DNA of 10,257 nucleotides from UBA11957 sp963603285 (GCA_963603285.1 CAVCMG010000058.1:1-10257); one strand, 5' to 3'; positions 1 through 6,914 are shown, counted from the first letter of the stretch. Notes: generated by a model not told the origin, from the sequence alone. A program made the numbers and translations.

Positions 1-423
1 GGGTATATCAAAAAACACGGTGGAAAGAATAAAAAGGAACGCTTCACCAGCCGCCCGTTCCACTATGTATCCTACGACGGCTACGATATCTACGTCGGCA
101 AAAACAATATCCAGAACGAGGAGCTTACCTTTAAATTTGCCACCGGAAACGACTGGTGGTTCCATGCCAAGGGACAGCCGGGCTCACATGTGATCGTAAA
201 GAGCAATAACGAGGAGCTTCCGGACCGTACCTTCGAGGAAGCCGCGATGCTGGCTGCCTGGTATTCCAAGGGCCGTACCGCACCGAAGGTCGAGATCGAC
301 TATGTACAGAAAAAGCATGTGAAAAAGGTCAACGGTGCCAATCCGGGCTTTGTAATCTATCACACCAATTATTCGATGACGATCGCGCCGGATATCTCTT
401 CTCTCCGTCTGGTCAGTGAATAA
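1..423 (+). CDS. rqcH: RqcH / Rqc2 homologue (NFACT family), C-terminal fragment
   Basis: This is the last 140 residues of a gene whose start lies outside the window; the frame is open from base 1 to TAA at 421-423. The visible part is the NFACT-R (DUF814) domain: a short basic stretch (KKHGGKNKKER), then FHYVSYDGYDIYVGKNN, DWWFHAKGQPGSHVIV and a C-terminal NPGFVIYHTNYSMTIAP block. These are hallmarks of the FbpA/RqcH/Rqc2 family. In Firmicutes, RqcH binds obstructed 50S subunits carrying peptidyl-tRNA and recruits tRNA-Ala to add C-terminal alanine tails that mark the nascent chain for degradation. Older annotations call it fibronectin-binding protein. The N-terminal NFACT-N domain and coiled coils are not in view. 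No clear terminator follows the stop. Family assignment is firm; the role is inferred from characterised homologues. Confidence 0.9.
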   Translation, partial: GYIKKHGGKNKKERFTSRPFHYVSYDGYDIYVGKNNIQNEELTFKFATGNDWWFHAKGQPGSHVIVKSNNEELPDRTFEEAAMLAAWYSKGRTAPKVEIDYVQKKHVKKVNGANPGFVIYHTNYSMTIAPDISSLRLVSE

Positions 424-501
424 ATGTACGGTAACGGCGATTTGTTCCAATTCGAAAAATAAGGTTAAGATTTTGTGAAAAATGGATGAAAATGCTGATT
501 T

Positions 502-532
502 TTGAAAAAGAATCCCGTATAGTAGTTCTAAT
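502..532 (+). promoter_or_regulatory. Candidate promoter for the P-type ATPase gene
   Basis: TTGAAA at 502-507 and TCTAAT at 527-532 each match 5 of 6 bases of the sigma-A consensus, but the 19-bp spacer is longer than optimal. If used, transcription would start near 539 and leave a leader of about 88 nt before the ATPase start. The leader contains a short TTACC (564-568) / GGTAA (581-585) pairing and a longer-range GATCC (538-542) / GGATC (575-579) pairing. Neither matches a riboswitch I can name. The rest of the 204-bp gap (424-627) shows nothing else I can support. Confidence 0.3.
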
Positions 533-627
533 GATATGATCCGGTTGCATTTTATCGAAGTAATTACCTGTTACGGATCCGGTAAGGCAGCCGCTATACT
601 TACGATATGACTTGGAGATGATACAAC

Positions 628-3024
628 ATGAGTACACCAAAAGACCAGAGATATTATCCGGAAGCGCTGACCGGTCTGACCACCGAACAGGTAAAACAGC
701 GACAAAAGCAGGGGCTTGTCAATACCCCTGTGGAACCGCCGTCCAAAACCGTACAGGATATCATAAAAACGAACGTTTTTACCTATTTTAACCTTGTCTT
801 TGCCGTGATCGCCCTGCTTCTGATCATAGCCGGATCGTTCCGGGATCTGACATTTTTACCGGTCATCATTGCCAATACGGTGATCGGTATCGTGCAGGAG
901 ATCCGTTCCAAGGAGGTCCTCGACAAGCTGACCATGCTGAATGCGCCAAAGGCTACTGTCGTCCGGCAGGGACGGGAAAGCACGATTGCTTCTGCGGATC
1001 TGGTACTGGATGATATCGTGATCTTCAGTGCGGGAAACCAGATCCCCGCCGATGCGATCGTCACCGACGGACAGATCCAGGTCAATGAGTCGCTGATCAC
1101 CGGTGAATCCGATGAGATCACCAAGGTGGCCGGTGACACCCTGCTTTCCGGCAGCTTCGTCGTCAGTGGCAAATGCCACGCCCGACTGGATAAGGTCGGT
1201 GAGGACTCCTATATTTCCAAACTGACGCTGGAAGCCAAGCGAAACAAACCGAAGGAACCGACAGAAATGATCCGTTCCTTAAATAAAATTGTACTGATTG
1301 CCGGTATCCTGATCATTCCAATCGGCGTCACGCTGTTTTCCCAGCAGTTTTTCTTTGAAAAGTCCGGTTTCCGCAGCAGTGTGACCTCCATGGTCGCTGC
1401 CGTGATCGGTATGATCCCCGAAGGACTGTACCTTCTGGCCAGTGTGGCTCTTGTTGTCAGTGTTATGCGTCTGGCCCAGAAAAAGGTACTTGTCCATGAC
1501 ATGAAATGTATCGAGATGCTGGCCCGCGTCGACGTACTCTGTGTCGACAAGACCGGTACGATCACCGAAAATGAAATGACTGTTGATAAGGTTATCCCGC
1601 TGGGCGAATCGGCCGATGAAGGACTTTGTCACGACCGGATCGCAGACTTTGTCGCCTGTATGGAGGCTGATAACAGCACAATGAAAACGCTGAAACGCCA
1701 TTTTAAGGGCAGCCAGTCCGTCCGTGCCTCGGCTACCGTGCCCTTCTCTTCCGCTTATAAATACAGCGCCGTGACCTTTGCCACCGAAGAGACCTATGTA
1801 CTGGGCGCGCCGGAATTTGTTCTGCGTGAAGCCTACGAGGATTACGAAGAAAAAATCAGCCAGTACAGCAGCAAGGGCTATCGTGTCCTGATCTTCGGAA
1901 CGTATCCGGTAAATCCGGCAGGTGAAGCCCTGACAGAGGACTTTACACCGCTGTGCCTGATCCTTCTGTCTAATCAGATCCGTGCAGAAGCTCCCGAAAC
2001 CTTCCGGTATTTTGCAAAGCAGGGGGTAGTGATCAAGGTCATCTCCGGCGATAACCCGATCACCGTATCTGAAGTCGCCACAAAAGCCGGTATCGAAAAT
2101 GCCGACCGGTATGTGGATGCCCGTACACTGACGGACGATGCTGCGATCCAGGCTGCGGTCAATACCTATACCGTATTCGGGCGCGTTACCCCGGATCAGA
2201 AACGTAAATTTGTCAAAGCGCTGCAGGCTTCTGGCCATACCGTAGCCATGACCGGTGACGGCGTCAACGACGTACTGGCTCTGAAAGATGCTGACTGCAG
2301 TATCGCCATGGCATCCGGCTCTGACGCTGCTGCCCAGACCTCAGATCTCGTCCTGCTGGATTCCAAATTTTCCAGTATGCCATCAGTTGTTGCGGAGGGC
2401 CGCCGGGTTGTGAATAATATTACAAGATCGGCCAGCCTGTTTCTGGTGAAGAATATCTTCTCCCTGCTGCTGTCGATCTTCTCCATCTGTTTTATGCTCG
2501 ACTATCCGATGGAGCCGTCCCAGATCTCGCTGATCAGTATGTTCACGATCGGTATTCCGGGATTTTTCCTCGCAATGCAGCCCAATACCAACCGGATCGA
2601 GGGCCGTTTTATTACGAATGTGATCGTTGCTGCCCTGCCGGCCGGTATTACTGATGCCGTTATGGTCGGTGCACTGGTTATCTTTGGTCAGGTATTTGAA
2701 GTAAGCTCCACCGATATTTCCACAGCGTCTACACTGCTTCTGGCGATCGTAGGCCTGATGATCCTATACCATATCAGCAGACCTTTGAATCTGCTACGCG
2801 GTGCAGTCATGGTTGGCTGTACCTTTGGAATGCTGATATGCATATTCTTTGTCAGCCATCTGTTTGCGATTACAAATATATCCTTAAAATGCGGTATGCT
2901 TCTGGCTGTCTTTGCCATTGCCACGGAACCGGTGATGCGGTACGGTACACTGGTGATCGAATGGATCAGCGGTGTATGCAGCAAAATATACCACAAGCTG
3001 AAAAAAGAACCTAAAACTGTATAA
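628..3024 (+). CDS. CtpE-like cation-transporting P-type ATPase
   Basis: A 798-residue membrane pump with the complete P-type ATPase set: actuator loop TGES (158-161), phosphorylation motif DKTGT with Asp307, nucleotide-domain KGYR (416-419), SGDNP (473-477) and hinge GDGVND (543-548). About ten membrane segments are visible: two near 53-91, two near 219-283 with PEGL at 264-267, and six after residue 603. Several blocks match the mycobacterial CtpE branch rather than SERCA-type pumps: MIPEGL in TM4, ARVDVLCVDKTGT, GDGVNDVLALKDAD instead of GDGVNDAPALK, and IGIPGFFLAMQPN in TM6. CtpE in mycobacteria has been linked to Ca2+ uptake, so calcium is the first guess here, but the substrate is inferred. 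The KGAPE lysine is replaced (LGAPE, 392-396). The start is supported by GGAG at 614-617, 10 nt upstream. It could alternatively move Mg2+ or Mn2+. Confidence 0.88.
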   Translation: MSTPKDQRYYPEALTGLTTEQVKQRQKQGLVNTPVEPPSKTVQDIIKTNVFTYFNLVFAVIALLLIIAGSFRDLTFLPVIIANTVIGIVQEIRSKEVLDKLTMLNAPKATVVRQGRESTIASADLVLDDIVIFSAGNQIPADAIVTDGQIQVNESLITGESDEITKVAGDTLLSGSFVVSGKCHARLDKVGEDSYISKLTLEAKRNKPKEPTEMIRSLNKIVLIAGILIIPIGVTLFSQQFFFEKSGFRSSVTSMVAAVIGMIPEGLYLLASVALVVSVMRLAQKKVLVHDMKCIEMLARVDVLCVDKTGTITENEMTVDKVIPLGESADEGLCHDRIADFVACMEADNSTMKTLKRHFKGSQSVRASATVPFSSAYKYSAVTFATEETYVLGAPEFVLREAYEDYEEKISQYSSKGYRVLIFGTYPVNPAGEALTEDFTPLCLILLSNQIRAEAPETFRYFAKQGVVIKVISGDNPITVSEVATKAGIENADRYVDARTLTDDAAIQAAVNTYTVFGRVTPDQKRKFVKALQASGHTVAMTGDGVNDVLALKDADCSIAMASGSDAAAQTSDLVLLDSKFSSMPSVVAEGRRVVNNITRSASLFLVKNIFSLLLSIFSICFMLDYPMEPSQISLISMFTIGIPGFFLAMQPNTNRIEGRFITNVIVAALPAGITDAVMVGALVIFGQVFEVSSTDISTASTLLLAIVGLMILYHISRPLNLLRGAVMVGCTFGMLICIFFVSHLFAITNISLKCGMLLAVFAIATEPVMRYGTLVIEWISGVCSKIYHKLKKEPKTV

Positions 3025-3029
3025 TTACT

Positions 3030-3088
3030 ATAAGAAAGACCAACCGTACAAAAAACATTATATTTCCGGCACGGTTGGTCTTTCTTAT
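3030..3088. terminator. Perfect 18-bp hairpin, probable bidirectional terminator
   Basis: The arms at 3030-3047 (ATAAGAAAGACCAACCGT) and 3071-3088 are exact reverse complements, with a 23-nt A/T-rich loop. The hairpin begins 5 nt after the ATPase stop. The outer part of each arm is A-rich on its 5' side and U-rich on its 3' side (TCTTTCTTAT), so an RNA from either strand would end in a U-rich descending arm. It lies between two convergent genes, consistent with stopping both. The loop is longer than in a textbook terminator. Confidence 0.7.
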
Positions 3089-3136
3089 GTTCAGTTTCAA
3101 AACTCTGCTATATTATAAACCTTTCTTTACTGAACA
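3088..3136. repeat. Small inverted repeat in convergent junction
   Basis: TGTTCAGT (3088-3095) and ACTGAACA (3129-3136) are exact reverse complements around a 33-nt AT-rich spacer. The repeat abuts the preceding hairpin and shares base 3088 with it. Eight base pairs over a long spacer may be chance; no function is evident. Confidence 0.35.
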
Positions 3137-3153
3137 ATATTGCCCACACAACA

Positions 3154-3190
3154 ACAGCCAGGCAGGATATACACTATCCCACCTGGCTGT
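3154..3190. terminator. Hairpin downstream of the EF-G paralogue, probable terminator
   Basis: ACAGCCAGG (3154-3162) pairs exactly with CCTGGCTGT (3182-3190). After a 2x2 internal loop the stem continues as GGATA (3165-3169) with TATCC (3175-3179), closed by a 5-nt loop. On the - strand it begins 24 nt after the EF-G paralogue stop and is followed by TTGTTGTG, a weak U tract. On the + strand it is followed by CCATTATTTT. It can therefore act in either direction, most likely for the - strand gene. Confidence 0.6.
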
Positions 3191-3214
3191 CCATTATTTT
3201 ACATCACAGTATGT

Positions 3215-5299
3215 TTATTCAATATCCTGGATCTTGGAAGCTCTTGCCTCGATCTCCTTATCCTGAATATCCTTCGGTGCCTGCTCGTAGCGGGCAAATT
3301 CGTATTCGAAATCGCCGCTGCCGCCGGTCATGGAACGAAGAACTGTAGAGTATCCGTAGATTTCAAGCTGCGGTACATCGGCCTCGATGATCGTATTGCC
3401 TTTGTGATCCGGTGTCATACCGAGAACACGGCCTCTTCTCTTGTTCAGATCGCCCATAACATCGCCGGTATATTTGTCGGCTACTTTGACCTTCATATTT
3501 ACGATCGGCTCCAGAAGCACCGGAGAAGCCTCCATAAAACCCTTCTTGAACGCCATCTTGGTTGCTTGCTTGAACGCCATCTCGGAAGAATCTACCGGAT
3601 GGTAGGAGCCGTCATACAACACAGCGGCAACACCGACAACCGGATAAGCAGCCAGCGGACCGGACTCTACAGACTCCTGCAGACCTTTCTCAACAGCCGG
3701 GAAGTAGTTCTTCGGTACAGCACCGCCGACAACCTCCTGTGTGAACGTAAAAGCTGTGTCCTGATCACCGGACGGAGCAAAACGCATCTTGACATGACCA
3801 TACTGGCCGTGTCCACCGGACTGTTTTTTATACTTGGCGTCTACGTCGGAATTCTTGCGGATTGTCTCACGGAAAGCGACCTTCGGCTTTACCATCTCGA
3901 TCTCAACCTTATAACGCTCTTTTAACTTGCTGAGTACGACATCCAGCTGCTGGTCACCGATACCGTAGATCAATGTCTGGCGGTTGGCGGAATCATTGAC
4001 AAGGCGAATCGTCTGGTCTTCCATGGCAATCTTGGCCAGTGCCTGGGCTGCCTTATCTACCTCGTTCTTATTTGGTACTTTGTAGCGCATACAGGTATAC
4101 GGTACGGACAGCGTCGGTTTGGCGTAGAGCACCGGTTTGGCTTTCATACACAGGGTATCACCCGTTTTTGCCTCAAGTTTTGCCAGAGCACCAATATCAC
4201 CGGCAAACAGCTCCGGTACCTCGATCGGCTTGCCACCTTCCAGAACGTAAAGCTTACCGATACGTTCCTCTTTTTCCTGTACGGCATTGTACAGAGTGTC
4301 GTTGGTCTTTAATACACCGGAGCAAACCTTGATCATGGAGTATTTACCGATAAACGGATCCACGATCGTCTTAAATACCAGTGCAGATTTGCCCTTGGCG
4401 AAATCATAATCGGCATGGAACAGCTCGCCTGTATCCTTTAACATACCGGCACGCTCTTTCTTTGTTGGATCCGGCAGGAAATCTACAATATCGTCGAGCA
4501 GGTTGGTCACACCGTAGAGAATATTCGGTGCACCCATGCTGACCGGAACGATGGAACCGTCGGCAATATTCATGGAAGCAGCCATCATGATCTCACCCTC
4601 GGAGAACTCTTCGCCGCCGAAGTAACGATCCATAAACTCTTCGCTTGTCTCAGCTACAGACTCCATCAGGATCTCTTTGTATTTCTCATAGTACTCTTCA
4701 CAGTAATCCGGGATCGGGCATTCCTCGTGAACGTCCTTTGCGAGGAACTTACGGCCTTTGCCCTTGACTACGTTGACATATCCGATAAACTCTTCGTTGC
4801 CGCGGATCGGCATATGGAACGGCGCAATCTTTTTGCCGTACATCTCGGTCAGATCCTCTACGGTCTTACGGAAGCTGACGTTATCGATATCCATACCTGT
4901 GACAAAGATCATGCGGGGCAGATTATACTTTTCGCAGAGATCCCATGCCTTCTGGGTACCAACCTGTACACCGGCTTTACCGCTGACAACGATGATCGCC
5001 GCATCTGCGGCAGCGACAGCCTCTTCTGCTTCACCGACAAAATCGAAAAATCCCGGAGTATCCAGAATATTGATCTTGCAGCCGTGCCATTCGATCGGCA
5101 CCAGAGATGTTGAAATTGAAAAACCACGTTTGATCTCTTCTTTATCAAAATCGCTGACGGTGTTGCCCTCGCTGACCTTGCCAAGGCGGCTGGTGATACC
5201 GGAGATATAAGCCATTGCCTCTGTCAGAGTCGTTTTACCGGCTCCGCCGTGTCCGAGAAGAACTACGTTTCTGATTCGGTCTGATCTGTAAATGTCCAT
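3215..5299 (-). CDS. Elongation factor G paralogue (EF-G-like translational GTPase)
   Basis: A 694-residue protein, colinear with EF-G through all five domains: GTPase domain with P-loop GHGGAGKT (16-23), G3 DTPGF (80-84), domain II from about 300, domain III near 395-470, domain IV with the tip loop SGGHGQYGH (494-502), and domain V ending in YGYSTVLRSMTGGSGDF. EF-G drives ribosomal translocation and, with RRF, recycling. This copy deviates from canonical EF-G at sites of GTP handling: the catalytic His of DTPGH is Phe, G4 NKMD is TGMD (134-137), and the G5 region reads SMGAP instead of CGSAL. It is therefore a paralogue, in the FusA2/EF-G2-like group, and probably not the main translocase. 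It stands alone rather than in an rpsL-rpsG-fusA-tuf operon. The start is set by GGGAGGG at 5307-5313, 7 nt upstream. Family is certain; cellular role unknown. Confidence 0.9.
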   Translation of the reverse strand: MDIYRSDRIRNVVLLGHGGAGKTTLTEAMAYISGITSRLGKVSEGNTVSDFDKEEIKRGFSISTSLVPIEWHGCKINILDTPGFFDFVGEAEEAVAAADAAIIVVSGKAGVQVGTQKAWDLCEKYNLPRMIFVTGMDIDNVSFRKTVEDLTEMYGKKIAPFHMPIRGNEEFIGYVNVVKGKGRKFLAKDVHEECPIPDYCEEYYEKYKEILMESVAETSEEFMDRYFGGEEFSEGEIMMAASMNIADGSIVPVSMGAPNILYGVTNLLDDIVDFLPDPTKKERAGMLKDTGELFHADYDFAKGKSALVFKTIVDPFIGKYSMIKVCSGVLKTNDTLYNAVQEKEERIGKLYVLEGGKPIEVPELFAGDIGALAKLEAKTGDTLCMKAKPVLYAKPTLSVPYTCMRYKVPNKNEVDKAAQALAKIAMEDQTIRLVNDSANRQTLIYGIGDQQLDVVLSKLKERYKVEIEMVKPKVAFRETIRKNSDVDAKYKKQSGGHGQYGHVKMRFAPSGDQDTAFTFTQEVVGGAVPKNYFPAVEKGLQESVESGPLAAYPVVGVAAVLYDGSYHPVDSSEMAFKQATKMAFKKGFMEASPVLLEPIVNMKVKVADKYTGDVMGDLNKRRGRVLGMTPDHKGNTIIEADVPQLEIYGYSTVLRSMTGGSGDFEYEFARYEQAPKDIQDKEIEARASKIQDIE

Positions 5300-5331
5300 T
5301 GTGTAACCCTCCCAAAATTCAGTATAGTCAT

Positions 5332-5360
5332 ATATTACTATTTTTTTTATAACTTTTCAA
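5332..5360 (-). promoter_or_regulatory. Candidate promoter for the EF-G paralogue
   Basis: On the - strand TTGAAA (5360-5355) is followed by a 17-bp A-rich spacer and TAATAT (5337-5332). The -35 box matches 5 of 6 bases and the -10 box 4 of 6, with an optimal spacer. The start would fall near 5325, leaving a leader of about 26 nt that carries the GGGAGGG ribosome binding site. A nearby TATACT (5326-5321) is an alternative -10 box but has no good -35 partner. Confidence 0.45.
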
Positions 5361-5504
5361 TCTTTTTATTCAATTTCACCAATTATTTCTTTGAAATATT
5401 CCAGCATTCAGAAAATAAAGGTTGTTTTTCTGCTCTTTTTTCAAAAATATATGTACAAATCACACAATTTACTACATTTTTTTCTGGAGTTGTCCGGATT
5501 TTAA

Positions 5505-5519
5505 CTGGCAAAATGCCAG
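5505..5519. promoter_or_regulatory. 15-bp palindrome, possible operator
   Basis: CTGGCA and TGCCAG flank a central AAA, giving an exact 6-bp inverted repeat in an otherwise AT-rich region. There is no U tract on either strand, so a protein-binding site is more likely than a terminator. It is about 145 bp upstream of the EF-G promoter and 78 bp upstream of the tyrA -35 box, too far from either for simple repression. I cannot name a regulator. Confidence 0.3.
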
Positions 5520-5571
5520 CCCTTATGCATTTCCGTTTACATTTCCATGTAAGTAAAATAAAATTGTCGAC

Positions 5572-5593
5572 TTTTATACTTTAACGTATAAAA
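5572..5593. promoter_or_regulatory. 22-bp palindrome upstream of the tyrA promoter, possible operator
   Basis: TTTTATAC (5572-5579) and GTATAAAA (5586-5593) are exact reverse complements around TTTAAC. The site ends 3 bp before the tyrA -35 box, a common place for an activator or repressor dimer. The right arm also provides a second possible -10 box, TATAAA (5587-5592), with TTGTCG (5564-5569) 17 bp upstream, so it may overlap a weaker upstream promoter. The bound protein is unknown. Confidence 0.4.
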
Positions 5594-5596
5594 TAA

Positions 5597-5625
5597 TTGA
5601 CTTTTGAATGCCACTGCTTTACAAT
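5597..5625 (+). promoter_or_regulatory. tyrA promoter, near-consensus sigma-A type
   Basis: TTGACT (5597-5602), a 17-bp spacer and TACAAT (5620-5625) each match 5 of 6 consensus bases. Transcription should begin near 5632, giving a leader of about 117 nt before the tyrA ATG at 5749. The upstream in-frame ATG at 5608 lies between the -35 and -10 boxes and so would not be in this transcript. Confidence 0.7.
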
Positions 5626-5748
5626 ACATATCGTGTCTGTATAGCGCACAATAGCGGTCTGTATCAGGATTTTATCCATAGATATAACTGCCATCCGGAC
5701 TGCACAGCCACGCGGATAAAACATGAAAGATACGAAAGGATCTACCCA

Positions 5749-6849
5749 ATGGAAAACTTAACAGTAGGCTTTATCGGCTTTGGTCTGATCGGCGGTTCGA
5801 TCGCCAAAGCTCTTCGAAAATTTCACCCGGACTGCAGGATCATGACCTATTCCCGCACCAGAGATTCGCTGGAACAGGCCAAGCAGGACGGCGTTGTAGA
5901 CATCATCTGTACAAAGGATGATCCGTTTTTCGGAGCCTGTGATTATATATTTATGTGTGCTCCGGTAGAGAGCAATATCGAGTACCTCGACTTTTTAAAG
6001 ACGGTTATGCGCCCGAACTGTATCTTGACCGATGTCGGCAGTGTAAAAATGCCGATCCACGAAGCCATCACCGCCAAGGGCATGGATGCCTGCTTTATCG
6101 GCGGACATCCGATGGCCGGTTCGGAAAAGACCGGCTATGCCAATGCTACGGATCTTCTGCTGGAAAATTCCTACTATATTCTTACGCCGGGTGAGGGCGT
6201 GCCGGAAGAACGCATCGAGGCGTTTACAGAGCTTGTCCGTTCGATCGGCGGTATCCCGCTGACGATGTCGGCCAAGGATCATGATTATACAACAGCCGTG
6301 ATCTCCCACCTGCCGCACGTGATTGCTGCTACCCTCGTCAATGCTGTCAAAAAGCTGGACGATCCGGAACAGCATATGAAGATGATCGCTGCCGGCGGCT
6401 TTAAGGATATCACCCGTATCGCCTCATCTTCTCCGGAAATGTGGCAGAGTATCTGTCAGGAAAATTCTGCCAATATTGTAGAAGTCATCGACGATTATAT
6501 CGATATGCTGCAGGATGCCCGGGCAAAGGTCATGGAAGCCGGATGCCCCGGTGTATATGACATGTTTGAAGAATCCAGAGAATACAGAAATTCTTTCGGC
6601 GATCTGTCCGCGGGCCCGATCAAGAAGAAATTTGCCTTTACCTGTGATCTCTACGATGAGCCGGGCGGCATTGCCACGATCACGATCATGCTGGGTATGC
6701 GGGGCTTAAGTATCAAGAATATCGGCATCATCCACAACCGGTCGTTTGCCGAGGGCGCGCTGGAGATTGAATTCTATACGGAGGATTCGATGAAACAGGC
6801 TATTGACCTTTTGCGTTCCAGAAATTACACTATCTATGTCAGAGACTGA
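5749..6849 (+). CDS. tyrA: Prephenate dehydrogenase with C-terminal ACT domain
   Basis: A 366-residue TyrA, which oxidatively decarboxylates prephenate to 4-hydroxyphenylpyruvate using NAD(P)+, the committed step to tyrosine. The N-terminal Rossmann fold starts at once with GFIGFGLIGGS (7-17). The family active-site blocks GGHPMAGSE (118-126) and SHLPH (186-190) are present. Residues from about 295 to 366 form an ACT domain (FTCDLYDEPGGIATITIMLGMRGLSIKNI), the usual site of tyrosine feedback inhibition. There is no chorismate mutase domain. I chose the ATG at 5749: AAAGGA at 5735-5740 lies 8 nt upstream, the protein begins directly with the NAD-binding strand, and the promoter excludes the in-frame ATG at 5608. 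It lies 111 bp upstream of aroA, on the same strand, separated by a terminator-like hairpin. Confidence 0.93.
   Translation: MENLTVGFIGFGLIGGSIAKALRKFHPDCRIMTYSRTRDSLEQAKQDGVVDIICTKDDPFFGACDYIFMCAPVESNIEYLDFLKTVMRPNCILTDVGSVKMPIHEAITAKGMDACFIGGHPMAGSEKTGYANATDLLLENSYYILTPGEGVPEERIEAFTELVRSIGGIPLTMSAKDHDYTTAVISHLPHVIAATLVNAVKKLDDPEQHMKMIAAGGFKDITRIASSSPEMWQSICQENSANIVEVIDDYIDMLQDARAKVMEAGCPGVYDMFEESREYRNSFGDLSAGPIKKKFAFTCDLYDEPGGIATITIMLGMRGLSIKNIGIIHNRSFAEGALEIEFYTEDSMKQAIDLLRSRNYTIYVRD
6803..6831 (+). promoter_or_regulatory. Possible internal promoter for aroA at the 3' end of tyrA
   Basis: TTGACC (6803-6808), a 17-bp spacer and TACACT (6826-6831) lie in the last codons of tyrA; the boxes match 5 of 6 and 4 of 6 consensus bases. 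A start near 6838 would place the whole 6850-6960 leader, including the U-tailed hairpin, in the aroA transcript. Such matches inside coding sequence are often chance. Confidence 0.25.
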
Positions 6850-6869
6850 TACAAGGTTTAGATATGAGC

Positions 6870-6899
6870 TGCAGGCACGGGCTATGATCCGCTGCCGCG
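6870..6899 (+). other. Hairpin in the tyrA-aroA gap, possible attenuator component
   Basis: GC (6871-6872), GGCA (6874-6877) and CGG (6878-6880) pair with CCG (6889-6891), TGCC (6893-6896) and GC (6897-6898), with single bulges at 6873 and 6892 and an 8-nt loop. It lies just upstream of the terminator-like hairpin. GAGCTGC at 6866-6872, overlapping its left arm, is also exactly complementary to the 3' arm of that terminator (6929-6935), so the two structures could compete. Confidence 0.4.
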
Positions 6900-6914
6900 T
6901 AAAGAAAATCTAAG

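Larger units (their letters stand above)
5300..5748. other. 449-bp AT-rich divergent intergenic region
   Basis: This gap between the EF-G paralogue (-) and tyrA (+) contains no convincing gene. It holds a - strand promoter near 5332-5360, an inverted repeat CAGAAAA (5409-5415) / TTTTCTG (5426-5432), the 15-bp palindrome CTGGCAAAATGCCAG (5505-5519), an 8-bp-arm palindrome at 5572-5593, the tyrA promoter at 5597-5625, and two copies of GTCTGTAT (5635-5642 and 5657-5664), 22 bp apart. The stretch 5608-5748 is open in frame with tyrA, but I read it as an untranslated leader because the promoter -10 box lies inside it. Confidence 0.6.

Noticed and set aside
424..627. Metal-sensing riboswitch (yybP-ykoY or M-box type) upstream of the P-type ATPase
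   Set aside because: I could not find the conserved core sequences or a multi-helix layout; only short pairings are present.
1279..2238. 319-codon open frame on the - strand
   Set aside because: It lies wholly antisense to the conserved core of the P-type ATPase and has a His/Asp/Gly-rich composition typical of complement frames.
3140..3925. 261-codon open frame on the + strand
   Set aside because: It runs antisense to the EF-G paralogue, starts across the terminator hairpin, has no ribosome binding site and resembles no protein family; it is a shadow of a conserved gene.
5409..5440. Terminator at CAGAAAA/TTTTCTG followed by a T-rich run
   Set aside because: The stem is A/T-dominated and no + strand gene or promoter lies upstream to be terminated; the region is AT-rich enough for chance pairing.
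6864..6913. Two tiny overlapping ORFs (7 and 9 codons) in the aroA leader, as possible attenuator leader peptides
   Set aside because: They contain no Phe, Tyr or Trp codons and lack a ribosome binding site, so aromatic-responsive ribosome attenuation is not supported.
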